DNA of 64,000 nt. Source: Flagellimonas algicola (lineage in GTDB: Bacteria > Bacteroidota > Bacteroidia > Flavobacteriales > Flavobacteriaceae). Positions within the stretch are counted from its first letter, which is position 1; each line of letters starts with the position of its first letter. The DNA is taken from positions 1,670,657-1,734,656 of the forward strand of contig NZ_VCNI01000001.1 of assembly GCF_005937185.1 (NCBI RefSeq), in the 5' to 3' direction. The notes beneath the pieces are model-generated. The model worked only from the letters and a program-made list of their open reading frames with translations, made no database searches and was not told where the DNA came from. The position numbers were made by a program, and so were the translations under genes. This document shows positions 24,711-34,600 of the stretch, one piece after another.

Positions 24711-26357
24711 ATGAAGATTACATCCAAAATGCGCATATGCATACCTATTATAGGCCTTATGTCCCTTTTGACCTTAGGTCAAGACCATATAGCAGCTCTT
24801 GATACCATATTCCTTAGCGAACAAGACCCTACAGGCCCAGGAAAAGTTGTGCTAGTTGCTAAAAATGGGAATATCATATATAAAAAAGCCACTGGCAAAG
24901 CCAACCTAGAGTTGGACATTAATATGGAAACTGATTTTGTGTTCCGGATAGGTTCCATTTCCAAACAATTTACAGCTTTCGCCATATTAAAATTGGCCGA
25001 AGAAGGGAGATTGTCCCTACAGGACGAGATTTCAAAATACATAAGCGATTATCCGGTCCATGGCCACACTATTACCTTAGAACACTTACTTACCCATACA
25101 TCAGGGATAACGAATTACACCAATCTGCCAAAATTTGACGGTAATGCACGTAGAAAAGATTTAAGTCCAAAAGAACTAATCGATTTCTTTAAGGATGAGC
25201 CAATGGATTTTGTTCCTGGGGAAAAACATCAATACAGTAATTCCGGATATATTTTATTGGGGTATGTAATTGAACAAGTCTCGGGAATGGGATATGCTGA
25301 ATATTTAAGGGAAAAATTTTTCGAACCTTTAAACATGCAAAACACATCCTATGACCTCACTCCCAAATTGGTCAACAACAGGATACCGGGATATCAATAC
25401 AGGAGGGGGGGTTATGAAAATTCGGATTATTTAAGCATGACACTACCCTATGCGGCCGGTTCTCTTTTGTCCACAACGGAAGATCTGTTCATCTGGAACA
25501 AAGCAGTGATGAACGACCTCTTATTGAGCAAGGAGAGTAGGTATATGGCACATTCTGCTTATATGTTAAAAAGCGGAAATAAAGTTGATTATGGTCTCGG
25601 TTGGAGATTGGGCAATGTACAGGGAAAGCCATCTATAAACCATGGTGGGTTGGTCAACGGTTTTACCTCCTACGCCACATATCTTCCGGATGAGCAAATA
25701 TTCGTTGTGGTCCTCTCAAACTGCGATTGTACCCAAAGTCTTAATGTTTTGGCCTCGAAAATGGCCGCAACGGTAATGGGTAGTCCATATAATTTTAAGA
25801 AAATTAAAATGTCACCAAAGAGATTAAGAGCTTTTCAAGGGATATACCGTTCGGAAAACGGAGAAGAACGCACAATACGCTATGAGGACGGAAGGTTGTT
25901 GCATTTTAATAAGGGAGGGCAAAAGTCCCAGCTCCAACCTTTGGAAAAAAACAAGTTTCAACTTAACGAAAGTCTTATCCGCCTTGAATTTGAAAAAGGA
26001 CCAAGTGGAAAGGCACAAGGTTTCGTTATGAAAAGTTTGAACAGCCCTACAAACTGGCTCAAAACCAATGACAGGATAACGAGTTTTGAAAGTATTTCAT
26101 TACCTCTCGATGTCCTGGACAGATATTTAGGTGAGTATCGTCTTTCTAAAGGAAGAATATTCAAAGTGGTAATGGAAGGCAAAAAACTATTTGGTCAGAT
26201 GGGCGGAAACAGGGAAGAAATAATACCGTTAAACCGTGAGCGTTTCTTTGCAAAAAACATCGATGCCCTATTACTTTTTGATTTTGATGAAGAAGATACC
26301 GTAAAAGGGCTGACCATTGTCCAAGGTAAACCACGTAAAGCCCTTAAAATAAAATAA
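24711..26357 (+). CDS. Beta-lactamase-fold serine hydrolase, secreted
   Basis: A 548-residue class C beta-lactamase-related protein with a signal peptide (about residues 1-23). The catalytic motifs are S82-I-S-K85, Y175-S-N177 and H311-G-G313. Residues from about 365 to the end form two small beta-barrel-like segments (each with G-x-Y-R/Y-x-L/S-E patterns) as in DUF3471-type tails. Such proteins are usually D-aminopeptidases, esterases or peptidases and rarely true beta-lactamases. The broken hydrolase gene starts 26 bases downstream, so the two were probably co-transcribed. The natural substrate is unknown. Confidence 0.88.
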   Translation: MKITSKMRICIPIIGLMSLLTLGQDHIAALDTIFLSEQDPTGPGKVVLVAKNGNIIYKKATGKANLELDINMETDFVFRIGSISKQFTAFAILKLAEEGRLSLQDEISKYISDYPVHGHTITLEHLLTHTSGITNYTNLPKFDGNARRKDLSPKELIDFFKDEPMDFVPGEKHQYSNSGYILLGYVIEQVSGMGYAEYLREKFFEPLNMQNTSYDLTPKLVNNRIPGYQYRRGGYENSDYLSMTLPYAAGSLLSTTEDLFIWNKAVMNDLLLSKESRYMAHSAYMLKSGNKVDYGLGWRLGNVQGKPSINHGGLVNGFTSYATYLPDEQIFVVVLSNCDCTQSLNVLASKMAATVMGSPYNFKKIKMSPKRLRAFQGIYRSENGEERTIRYEDGRLLHFNKGGQKSQLQPLEKNKFQLNESLIRLEFEKGPSGKAQGFVMKSLNSPTNWLKTNDRITSFESISLPLDVLDRYLGEYRLSKGRIFKVVMEGKKLFGQMGGNREEIIPLNRERFFAKNIDALLLFDFDEEDTVKGLTIVQGKPRKALKIK

Positions 26358-26382
26358 GCCCTCACACAAAAAATAGAACTAT

Positions 26383-27405
26383 ATGTTTCCCTATTTCAAA
26401 CTTTCCAAAAACATTCAATTCCTATCACTGATATTACTTTTAGGGTATTTCATAAACTTGCAGCCCTGTACCGCACAACAAATTGCCAAGCAATCAATTG
26501 TTAAAACGGATTATTTAATTTATACACCTCCAGGTTACGATAGCAAAATTGATAAAAAATGGCCGTTGATGATAAACTTACACGGCTCAGACGCGAATGT
26601 TACCATAGAAACTTTACGAAGTGCCTTTCTCCCCAATCTTATAGCTTCTGGGAAAGACTTTCCCATGTTGATTGCAAATCCCATTTGCAATAAAAAAAGA
26701 GGGGGATGGAATATTGACATATTGAACAAAATGCTAGATGATATTCTGGATGACTTTTCAGTTGATGAGGACCGAATATATCTTACGGGTTACAGCATGG
26801 GCGGGTACGGCACCTGGGACTGGGTGTTCAATGATCCATAAAAATTTGCTGCCATATCACCAATAGCAGGTTGTGCCGACAAAACAGATTTAGAGCATGC
26901 ATGGCAGATAAGAAATATTCCGATATGGATCATCCATGGGGCAAAAGACAAAACTATCGATGTAAATTGTAGTTATGAAGCCATTAAGTTCCTAAAAAGT
27001 AATGGCGGGAATCCGAAATTCTCCATTTATCCTGAAATAGGCCACAACCTAGAGGAAATTTGGGGCAAGACGTTGACCAACGATGAATGGTACGCATGGA
27101 TGCTAGGACAAAACAGAAAAAATAATCTCCCCAAATACATTCAACCAAAAAGGAGCATTCTGGAAGAGTACCGTGGAAAGTACCTAATGGACGGAGATAC
27201 CTTGACCATATCGATGGAAAATGAACATCTCCAAGTATCTCTGGGTAATGGGCGAACACGTAAAATGCTTGCAGAATCGAATACTGTCTTCTCTTTTGAA
27301 AAAAGTTCCTTTATTGGCCTAAGATTTGTTAAAAACGATGGTGTTGTAACCGGTTTCGAACTGCTGCCCCAGACGAAGAAAAAGGCAAGTAAGCTTAATA
27401 GGTAG
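26383..27405 (+). pseudogene. Alpha/beta hydrolase (PHB-depolymerase-like) interrupted by an in-frame stop
   Basis: The frame from the ATG at 26383 reads a signal peptide, then a hydrolase core with nucleophile elbow G-Y-S-M-G-G-Y-G-T-W-D-W. It meets a TAA at 26839-26841 directly after N-D-P. The same frame continues to 27405 with K-F-A-A-I-S-P-I-A-G, then H-G-A-K-D-K-T-I-D (catalytic Asp region) and P-E-I-G-H-N-L-E (catalytic His region), and ends in a small beta-rich tail like that of the upstream gene. A GAA-to-TAA change would restore the common N-D-P-E-K-F-A-A-I sequence. The product is truncated before its Asp and His and should be inactive unless the stop is read through or is a sequencing error. 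Confidence 0.85.
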
Positions 27406-27791
27406 TTTTAAATTCAGAGCTAAATGATCAAAAAAACATGCTTAATGGATTTTACCCATCTAATCGATTGCTCAATCTATAATCTGAGGTGCTTTTTTGC
27501 AACGGATGTCAAATGATACTATTTGCTATCAAATCAACAGTCAATAGAATTTGTAAAGTCGTTCCAAAATGTACAAAACCTAGAGTTTCTAAAGCTTCTA
27601 TAACCCTGACTATATTTCAATGCGGATCATTGTCTGGAAGTGAGACAATCCTGCCGCGATCAACGCAAATTTTTACGGGTGCAGCATTGACATAAGGTCA
27701 TCCTCTTGGCCAAAGGAGAAAAGTCCAGCTTTAAAACACTAAATAATAAAAGGAAACGTTTTTTTATTTAGAACCTACTTATTGCACTAAA
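27406..27791. other. Intergenic region containing dispersed repeat copy B
   Basis: These 386 bases hold no convincing gene. Copy B of the dispersed repeat lies at 27521-27655. Within its extra segment is a small hairpin, ATTGTCT and AGACAAT around GGAAGTG. The CAP lipoprotein promoter should lie near 27700-27790, but no clear element was found. Confidence 0.5.
27521..27655 (+). repeat. Dispersed intergenic repeat, copy B
   Basis: The second copy of the repeat at 22996-23098, in the same orientation, carrying the ordered blocks ATTTGCTATCAAAT, TTTGTAAAGTCGTTCCAAAA, GTTTCTAA and AATCCTGCC. A segment of about 35 bases with a small hairpin interrupts it before the last block. It follows a broken gene, which hints at past rearrangement, though this is not proven. 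Confidence 0.6.
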
Positions 27792-28427
27792 ATGAAAAAG
27801 CTACTTCCTCAAATTGGTACCCTTACCCTTCCATTTATAATTTGTTTGCTTTTATTCAACTTGGCCTGTTCAAAATCCGAGGAAGAACCGCATAACCCTT
27901 TAATTGACTTGGGAATGGACGATGCCGAGGTTGAGTCACGGCTCACTACCTCACTCGTTGGTGAATCTCCTGATGGTGATGGCAATCCGGAAAATCTATG
28001 TGGCAATGGCGAAATGCAATTGATGTCTGATGACCCATACTGCGGATATGTTGATGTTGGTGAATATGCGGTAAACCAAATCAACGAATATAGAGCCAAG
28101 CATGGATTACCGCCCTATGTTAGAGGTATTGAATACGAATTATGTGCAGCCCGAGAGGCTCGATTGGCAGCACAAAATGACACCTTTCATTGGAGTGATG
28201 GTTGTGATTGGAGATCCCAAGGCGCGGCAGGTGGCGGCAGAGGAGGTGATGATTCTGAAGGTACGGTGGAAAAATCAATCTGGTGGGTTCCAAAATTGTT
28301 TTACCAAGAAGGTCCTGAGGGAGGACATTACAAAGCCATGATGGAAAATAGAAGCAGACGGGTCGCTATTGGCTACTTTGCTATTGACAGAGATAGACAT
28401 GGTGTTGTGGTCAACTACTATGATTAA
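27792..28427 (+). CDS. CAP-domain (SCP/PR1-like) lipoprotein
   Basis: A 211-residue protein whose leader ends L-F-N-L-A-C26, a lipobox. The mature part contains V-N-Q-I-N-E-Y-R-A-K-H-G-L-P-P-Y, then E-L-C-A-A-R-E-A-R-L-A-A and a histidine-containing F-H-W-S-D-G, and ends with G-H-Y-K-A-M-M-E-N-R-S-R-R-V-A-I-G-Y-F. These are the landmarks of the CAP superfamily (cysteine-rich secretory, antigen 5, PR-1), including the conserved H-Y pair. Bacterial members are often exported and of unknown activity. It is a single gene ending before a strong bidirectional terminator. Confidence 0.82.
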   Translation: MKKLLPQIGTLTLPFIICLLLFNLACSKSEEEPHNPLIDLGMDDAEVESRLTTSLVGESPDGDGNPENLCGNGEMQLMSDDPYCGYVDVGEYAVNQINEYRAKHGLPPYVRGIEYELCAAREARLAAQNDTFHWSDGCDWRSQGAAGGGRGGDDSEGTVEKSIWWVPKLFYQEGPEGGHYKAMMENRSRRVAIGYFAIDRDRHGVVVNYYD

Positions 28428-28526
28428 TTTTGACAAAGTCAAAGATAAGCTTGCAAAGAAAAGGGTTGCATATGCCAAGCCTGAACTCTAATTGGGTGTA
28501 AATAAGCAACCTCAAACAAATAAAAA

Positions 28527-28558
28527 AAACCTTGCAAAATCCATGATTTGCAAGGTTT
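28527..28558. terminator. Bidirectional rho-independent terminator
   Basis: A perfect 12-base stem, AAACCTTGCAAA with TTTGCAAGGTTT, closes an 8-base loop, with A-rich sequence on one side and T-rich on the other. It lies between the convergent CAP lipoprotein and alkaline phosphatase genes. Confidence 0.9.
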
Positions 28559-28601
28559 CTTGTTTTTCGTCGGCTCTTGGCCTAAGCATTAAACTTGTAG
28601 C

Positions 28602-29708
28602 TTACTTGTCCACTTTCAGCAAACCCAGTATTTTATGAAAAACTTCAAAATTTGAATAAATCCCATTGAATTGCTCACTTCCTGGGCCATATGCAAAAAT
28701 GGGTATCATTGTAGAGGTATGCCCCCCAGTTGAAAAGGTTCCCACCACTTGATCGTAGTTGTTTTTATCAGATGACAAAGCAAATCCTCCAGTTTCATGA
28801 TCTGCCGTTACCACTACAAGGGTATTTCCATCCTTTTCCGCATAGTCAAGAATAACTCCCAAAGCCTTATCAAAATCCTGCATTTCCGTTATAATGTAAT
28901 TTGCATCATTGGCATGCCCTCCCCAATCAATCTGTGACCCTTCAACCATCAAAAAGAAATTCTTCCCATCTTTTGAAAGGTAATCCATGGCCATTTTGCT
29001 GGCGTTGGGTAAAAAATCGCCTCGCCCCTCGGACATTTTAGGCATTCCTTCCTTTGCCAAAAGATAAGCCAACTTTTTATCCGAACGCTTGGATTCATCC
29101 AAGTTGTAGGAAACCTCAAATCCGCTTGTGCGCAAGCTGTCACTATAGTTTAGTCCATCTGGTCTTTCTTCGAAAAACCGTTTTCCGCCCCCAGCAAAAA
29201 AATCTATTTTGGACTGGTGCATCCAGCTGGCAATATCGTCTTCTTGATTGCGCCATTTAACGTGTGAAAAGTAGGAAGCTGGGGTTGCATGTGTTATAGA
29301 GCTTGTCGCCACCAATCCTGCGTTCCAATTTTCATCTGGTAATACTTCAACTATATTTTTAACGATAAGGGTATCACTATCCATCCCAATGGAACCATTA
29401 TACGTTTTAACCCCACATGCATAGGCTGTTGCCCCTGCGGCCGAATCGGTAATACGATGACCGCTGGCATTGTTTCTAAGTAAACCTATGTGGTCAAAAC
29501 GTTCAAAATTGGACTGATCTTGCCTGCCCAACTCATATAAAGAGGTAATTTGGGTAAGCCCCATGCCGTCCCCTATTACCATAATAACCTTGTTTGGACC
29601 TTGTTGTTCTTGTGCTTTTAATCCCAGAGATGTGAGTAACATAACCAGTGCCAGCGCTATCCCAAAACCAGAAGCCCGTATTATTTTTTGGATATTTTTT
29701 CCAATCAT
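28602..29708 (-). CDS. Alkaline phosphatase (PhoA family), secreted
   Basis: A 368-residue alkaline phosphatase of the PF00245 family with a signal peptide ending near residue 33 (L-K-A-Q). Metal-site Asp47 lies in V-I-M-V-I-G-D-G-M-G, and the nucleophile is S89 in R-I-T-D-S-A-A-G-A-T-A. Later come H-W/H-A/N-D pattern metal ligands (W-G-G-H-A-N-D, T-A-D-H-E-T-G-G-F and S-T-G-G-H-T-S). It releases phosphate from organic phosphates in the periplasm or outside. It lies 209 bases downstream of the SusD gene on the same strand but is separated from it by a terminator hairpin, so it may be transcribed separately. Confidence 0.95.
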   Translation of the reverse strand: MIGKNIQKIIRASGFGIALALVMLLTSLGLKAQEQQGPNKVIMVIGDGMGLTQITSLYELGRQDQSNFERFDHIGLLRNNASGHRITDSAAGATAYACGVKTYNGSIGMDSDTLIVKNIVEVLPDENWNAGLVATSSITHATPASYFSHVKWRNQEDDIASWMHQSKIDFFAGGGKRFFEERPDGLNYSDSLRTSGFEVSYNLDESKRSDKKLAYLLAKEGMPKMSEGRGDFLPNASKMAMDYLSKDGKNFFLMVEGSQIDWGGHANDANYIITEMQDFDKALGVILDYAEKDGNTLVVVTADHETGGFALSSDKNNYDQVVGTFSTGGHTSTMIPIFAYGPGSEQFNGIYSNFEVFHKILGLLKVDK

Positions 29709-29845
29709 TGTGTTTCGTTTTTCAAAAAAGGTAATTAACTATTTATTATTGTTTTTAAAGCACTTAAAAGTAGTTGAATTTGATTTGGTGTTGCTGTTAT
29801 GACCATCAGGAATTCAATAATTCCACAAAACAAAGGATATGTAAC

Positions 29846-29875
29846 AAAAGGTGGCCAAAACCAAGGCCACCTTTT
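29846..29875 (-). terminator. Rho-independent terminator of the SusCD operon
   Basis: A perfect 11-base stem, AAAAGGTGGCC with GGCCACCTTTT, and an 8-base loop, 41 bases beyond the SusD stop codon on the minus strand. The T-rich end of the arm supports termination of the SusC-SusD transcript before the alkaline phosphatase gene. Confidence 0.85.
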
Positions 29876-29916
29876 CCACAATTAACTCAAACTAACTCAA
29901 ACTCAACTTGTGTATA

Positions 29917-31671
29917 TCAATACCCTTGGTTTTGCTCCAAGAACCCTTCTATTCCTGAAGCAGCATCAATGGCGCTTTGTGGTATTGGGAATAGTCTTTT
30001 GTTGGCATCGTTATCCGTTTTATCTGTCCATGGATCTTCATATTTTCCAAAACGAATTTGGTCGCCTCTCCTAAAACCTTCCCAGTACAATTCAAAACCA
30101 CGTTCCCTAAGGAGCATATCTGCGTCCAACGAACCCAATGCCTCGGGTGTCTGATCTGGACGGGCGGTTCTTGAAGTTCTTACTGTATTTACATCGGCCA
30201 GGGCACCAGCGGAATCGCCATTTCTAAGTTTGGCTTCGGCCCGCATTAAATAGATTTCGGCCAAACGCATGAGGACAAGATCCACACTGCTAAAATTATT
30301 TCCATTGGGTGAGGTACGGCTAAATTGGTACTTGGAAACGCGGTATCCCGTATTGTGCAAAGATCCCTCCGTGGTGAAATTTACATCCAAGACATGGTCT
30401 ACATAGCCCACATCCCTATCAGGACCATTTCCTTTTCTTTGTTGGATAGGACCAATCCTTACACCGGTGTCACAGGTCAAGAAAGAACCGTCATCTCCTT
30501 TTCTAGGTCCCCACTGGATTCCCCTTAAAATACCCCGATCCATTTCAAATGCATTGGGATCGATGCAGTAGTAACTATTGTCCGTTTCCGTGGCCAATAA
30601 GGGTTCTCTTCCTTCCAAATCCAGCAGTTGGGCATCAGGCACCATATTGTTTCGCTGGTAGAACCTAGCATCGGCTTCAGCGGGATCAACAGCCCCGTAA
30701 GCATCCACCCAAGTTTGGTAAAAATCCACTGTTATTGCCGGTCCGTCCGTACCATCGGCACTTGGGAACTCGGGTCTTGGGAACATGGATCCGGCAATGG
30801 ACCAATAGGCCCAACGGCTATGCTCTCTTCTTAACTGCCCTCTTTGGTCCAAAGCAAATATCAGCTCATTATTGCTATTGTTATCATCATTGAACAAATC
30901 AAAATACTCTGGAGATAAGCTAAATCCTCCCGAATTAATGATGTTGTCAGTATAGGTAATAACAGCATTCATGTCTTCCGTAGTGAAATTTGGAGTACCA
31001 TACGGGTCGCGGTACACTGCAGCGTTCAGATGCAACCTTGCCAAAAAGCCCCAAACGGCGGATTGTGTAATTCTACCCGGACCTCTATTGGTGTTAATGA
31101 GATCCACAACGGACATAAGTTCCCCTTCAATGTAATCCACGGCTTCTTGGCCCCTAAGTACCTCTGACAATTCCGCGGAAGATTCTTTCCGGAGCACCAA
31201 GCCCCAGCTATCCAGTAGCAACATATTAAGATAACCTCTCAAGGCAATCATTTCATATAATGCCCCTTGGGCTTCGGAGTCGCCATTTTCTGCCAAAGGC
31301 CTTAAAACCTCAATGGCCGCCAGTGTTCTGGAAATGTTGGTTGTCAGCTCATTCCAACTATCCCCAACCAAATCGTTGGTTGGCGTGATGGCATGGGTAT
31401 GGGTGGCTATGAACTTGCCTCCATCAAACCAATCCGTTCCTCCTCGAAAAGGTAAAACGGCCTCATCAGAAGCAATTAATTGAAGTCCATAATAATTGGT
31501 GTGCCTCCAAGTCCAGGAAACATATCCGTAAGCCGGCGCAATAGCACCACTTACTATTTCCGCTTGACCTCCAAATTCAGACTCATCAAGTCTTTCTTCT
31601 TCCAAATCGGTACAGTTCCAATTTAGCAGGGCGCTTAACGTAATAGCTATATATAATATTCTATTTTTCAT
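29917..31671 (-). CDS. SusD/RagB-family outer-membrane lipoprotein
   Basis: A 584-residue SusD-type glycan-binding lipoprotein; the leader ends A-L-L-N-W-N-C20. Family features include the N-terminal F-G-G-Q-A-E-I-V-S-G region, A-R-L-H-L-N-A-A-V-Y-R-D, and the C-terminal R-L-A-E-I-Y-L-M-R-A-E-A-K-L-R-N-G-D and L-L-R-E-R-G-F-E-L-Y-W-E-G-F-R-R-G-D. It works at the cell surface as the lid of the SusC channel encoded 19 bases upstream. No glycoside hydrolase or polysaccharide lyase is in the same operon, so the ligand is likely a small or already digested molecule. Confidence 0.96.
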   Translation of the reverse strand: MKNRILYIAITLSALLNWNCTDLEEERLDESEFGGQAEIVSGAIAPAYGYVSWTWRHTNYYGLQLIASDEAVLPFRGGTDWFDGGKFIATHTHAITPTNDLVGDSWNELTTNISRTLAAIEVLRPLAENGDSEAQGALYEMIALRGYLNMLLLDSWGLVLRKESSAELSEVLRGQEAVDYIEGELMSVVDLINTNRGPGRITQSAVWGFLARLHLNAAVYRDPYGTPNFTTEDMNAVITYTDNIINSGGFSLSPEYFDLFNDDNNSNNELIFALDQRGQLRREHSRWAYWSIAGSMFPRPEFPSADGTDGPAITVDFYQTWVDAYGAVDPAEADARFYQRNNMVPDAQLLDLEGREPLLATETDNSYYCIDPNAFEMDRGILRGIQWGPRKGDDGSFLTCDTGVRIGPIQQRKGNGPDRDVGYVDHVLDVNFTTEGSLHNTGYRVSKYQFSRTSPNGNNFSSVDLVLMRLAEIYLMRAEAKLRNGDSAGALADVNTVRTSRTARPDQTPEALGSLDADMLLRERGFELYWEGFRRGDQIRFGKYEDPWTDKTDNDANKRLFPIPQSAIDAASGIEGFLEQNQGY

Positions 31672-31689
31672 CTTCTCAACAATTTTTTA

Positions 31690-34600
31690 TTAAAATGACA
31701 CATTTAAACCTAACAGCAACGTTCTGGGTGAAGGGTAGGTAAACCGATCTATTCCAAAGGTTTGAATCCCGTCCAACGTATTCCCTGAATTAAGTTCTGG
31801 ATCAAAACCGGAATAATCCGTAATAACGAAGAGATTTTGGCCCGTTAACGTAAAGCGTATATCCTTTACCAGTTCATCAAGCCCCAGTTTTTCAGGGGCC
31901 AAGTTGTAACCCAATGTGGCGTTGTTCAATCTTAGGAAACTTCCATCTTCCAAATATCTAGTGGAAACTTCGTTGGAATTGCTAAGATCCTCATTGGGAA
32001 ACTCAACAGCAAAGGCTGTTGTATTCAAATTTCTACTTAGCTGGCTGCTAGAAAAGATGGTCATGGCAGTATGGTTGTAAATCTTGTTACCCGATACGCC
32101 ATTAAAGTTGAACCCTAGATCAAAGTTTTTATAATTAAAATTGAGATAAAATGCATAGATAATATCTGGCAATGCACTTCCAACAGCCAATCTATCATTA
32201 TCCAATGATACGCCATCCCCGTTAATGTCCCTAAACTGGTTTAGCCCATCAGCTCCAATTCCAATAAAGTCCTTCATATAGAAGGTTCCTACAGGTTCAC
32301 CATTGATATAACCATTGATGGTAGCCCCGGTTTGGCCGGCTCCTACAGCCCCACCCGTGGTCAACACTTCAAATGGAGAGTTTTCCACTTTGTTGTTGGT
32401 ATACGAAATGTTACCTCCAACATTATAGGTGAAATCCTCGGTGAAACTGCCCCTGTAATCTAGGGAAAGTTCAATACCATTGTTGATTATTTCCATCTCT
32501 GGAATATTGGTCCAGATCTTTTCGGTAGGTTGAATGGGATCGGTACGGTTTGCAAAAAGTACCACATCAGTTACTACCTTGTTAAAGTAATCCAAGGTAC
32601 CGGTAACCTTATTTCCGAAAAGTCCAAAGTCTAAACCAATGTTGGTTTGGGTAGAGACTTCCCATTTAAGGTCTGGGAATGCCGTACGAACAGGTACGGT
32701 TCCAAAAGGATAGTCATCCAGGGTAACTTCGTCGCCATCCAATGGATAGGTGTCGTTTTCCGTCCTGGAGTCCACAAAACTTGCCAAACTCACATTACTG
32801 GGAATCCCATCCTGATTTCCGGTTTGCCCCCAACTGGCCCGGAGTTTCAGATTATTGAAAACACCATTACCCTCCATAAAATCCTCACGGGTAATATTCC
32901 ACCCCAGTGCTACGGAAGGAAAATACCCGTACTTATTGTTCTCACCAAATCTTGAAGATCCATCCGCACGCATAGTCGCTGTCAACAAATACTTATCCGC
33001 ATAGGTATAATTCAATCGAACAAAGAAGGACTGCAACTCGGCCTTAAAGGCTACCGAATTCAGCGTTGTTGGAAAAATGTCTGTGCTGATTTGATCCTGA
33101 TACCTTGGTTCTATACCATTATCCGCAAAACCTTCCAATCCGAAGCTCTTTTGTTCCAATTTGGTTTCTTGATAGGAGTGAGCTGCCAATACGGTAACAT
33201 TGTGCTTATCATTGTTGTAGTTATAGGTCAATGTATTCTCTATCAAGGTATTGGTGTTAATGGTTGCCGAGGTTGTAAGAAAACCATTCTCCGAACCTTC
33301 CAACAAAACAAAAGGGGTCTGCTGCACATCCCGATTGGTAGACGAATAATCCACCCCGAGATTCAGTTTGTAGGTCAACCCCTTAATAATTTCGTAAGAC
33401 GGGGCGATATTGGCCAAAATTCGGTTACTGTTAGCTCGATCCGTAAAAATTCGATTACGTAGAATAGGGTTTAAGCGTTCATCCAGAAAAGTGGGTTCTC
33501 CATTGGTAATAACCGGAATTGTAGGGTTCAATTCCAACATGTCCCTAACAATTGCCCTATCATCTGGGCGGTCGTTTACCGTCCTTGAGGCGGTTAGGTT
33601 GAAACCTACATTAAAACGTCCATCCAGGGATTTTTGGGTGAGGTTTACCCTCCCTGAGTATCTTGTTAAAGAACTGTTGTTCAAAGTACCTTCTTGATCA
33701 TCCACCCCTGCGGATACAAAGTAGGAAGACTTGTCAGCTACCCCCCCGCTCATCGACAGGTTGATGTTTTTGGAAATCCCTGTCCGTGTCAACTCATCTT
33801 GCCAATCCGTATTGGCTCCTTGATCATCCAAGATACCCCCAACGGCAACAACCTGCTCCCTAAATTGATTGGCACTGAAAACGTCCATAGGGTTTGCGAT
33901 AGTGGACATGGCAGTTGAGACTGAAAGATTGATTTCTGATTTGCCGCCTTCCCCTTTTTTGGTGGTAATAACAATCACCCCATTGGCAGCCCTTGCTCCG
34001 TAGATAGCTGCAGCAGAGGCATCTTTCAAGACATCAATAGACTCGATATCCTGTGGGTTGATAAAGTTTAGGGGATTGGCACCCGCGGCCACCCCAATTC
34101 CAGAATTGTCAATGATAAAGCCATCAACAACAAACAAAGGTGTCGTACCGGATCTCAAACTCCCAACACCTCTAATTATTATGTTCTGTGCTGCTCCTGG
34201 CTCCCCACTAACGCTAGTTACATTTACACCGGCCATTTTTCCTTGTAACAACTGCCCTGGATTGGCTACAACTCCCTTATTGAAGTTCTCGCTTTTAACT
34301 GAGGCAATGGCGCCCGTAATGTCCGACTTTCGTTGAACCCCGTAACCTACCACGACAATGTCATCCAATTGGGTGGCGTCCGGTGCCAACTGTATCCTAA
34401 GGGTGGATTGCCCTTGAACAGCAATATCCTTGGTGGCATATCCGATATAAGAAATTTGAAGAACTGCATCTTCCGCAACTTCAATAGAAAAATTCCCATC
34501 AAAATCGGATTGTACTCCATTAGTGGTTCCCTTCTCCAAAATATTGGCTCCAGGTAAAGGTTGTCCCGTTTCGTCCACTACTTGTCCGCTAACCGCAAAT

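Noticed and set aside
24711..26357. Antibiotic-resistance beta-lactamase
   Set aside because: The S-x-x-K, Y-S-N and H-G-G motifs with long C-terminal extension fit broad class C-like serine hydrolases; nothing indicates true antibiotic resistance.
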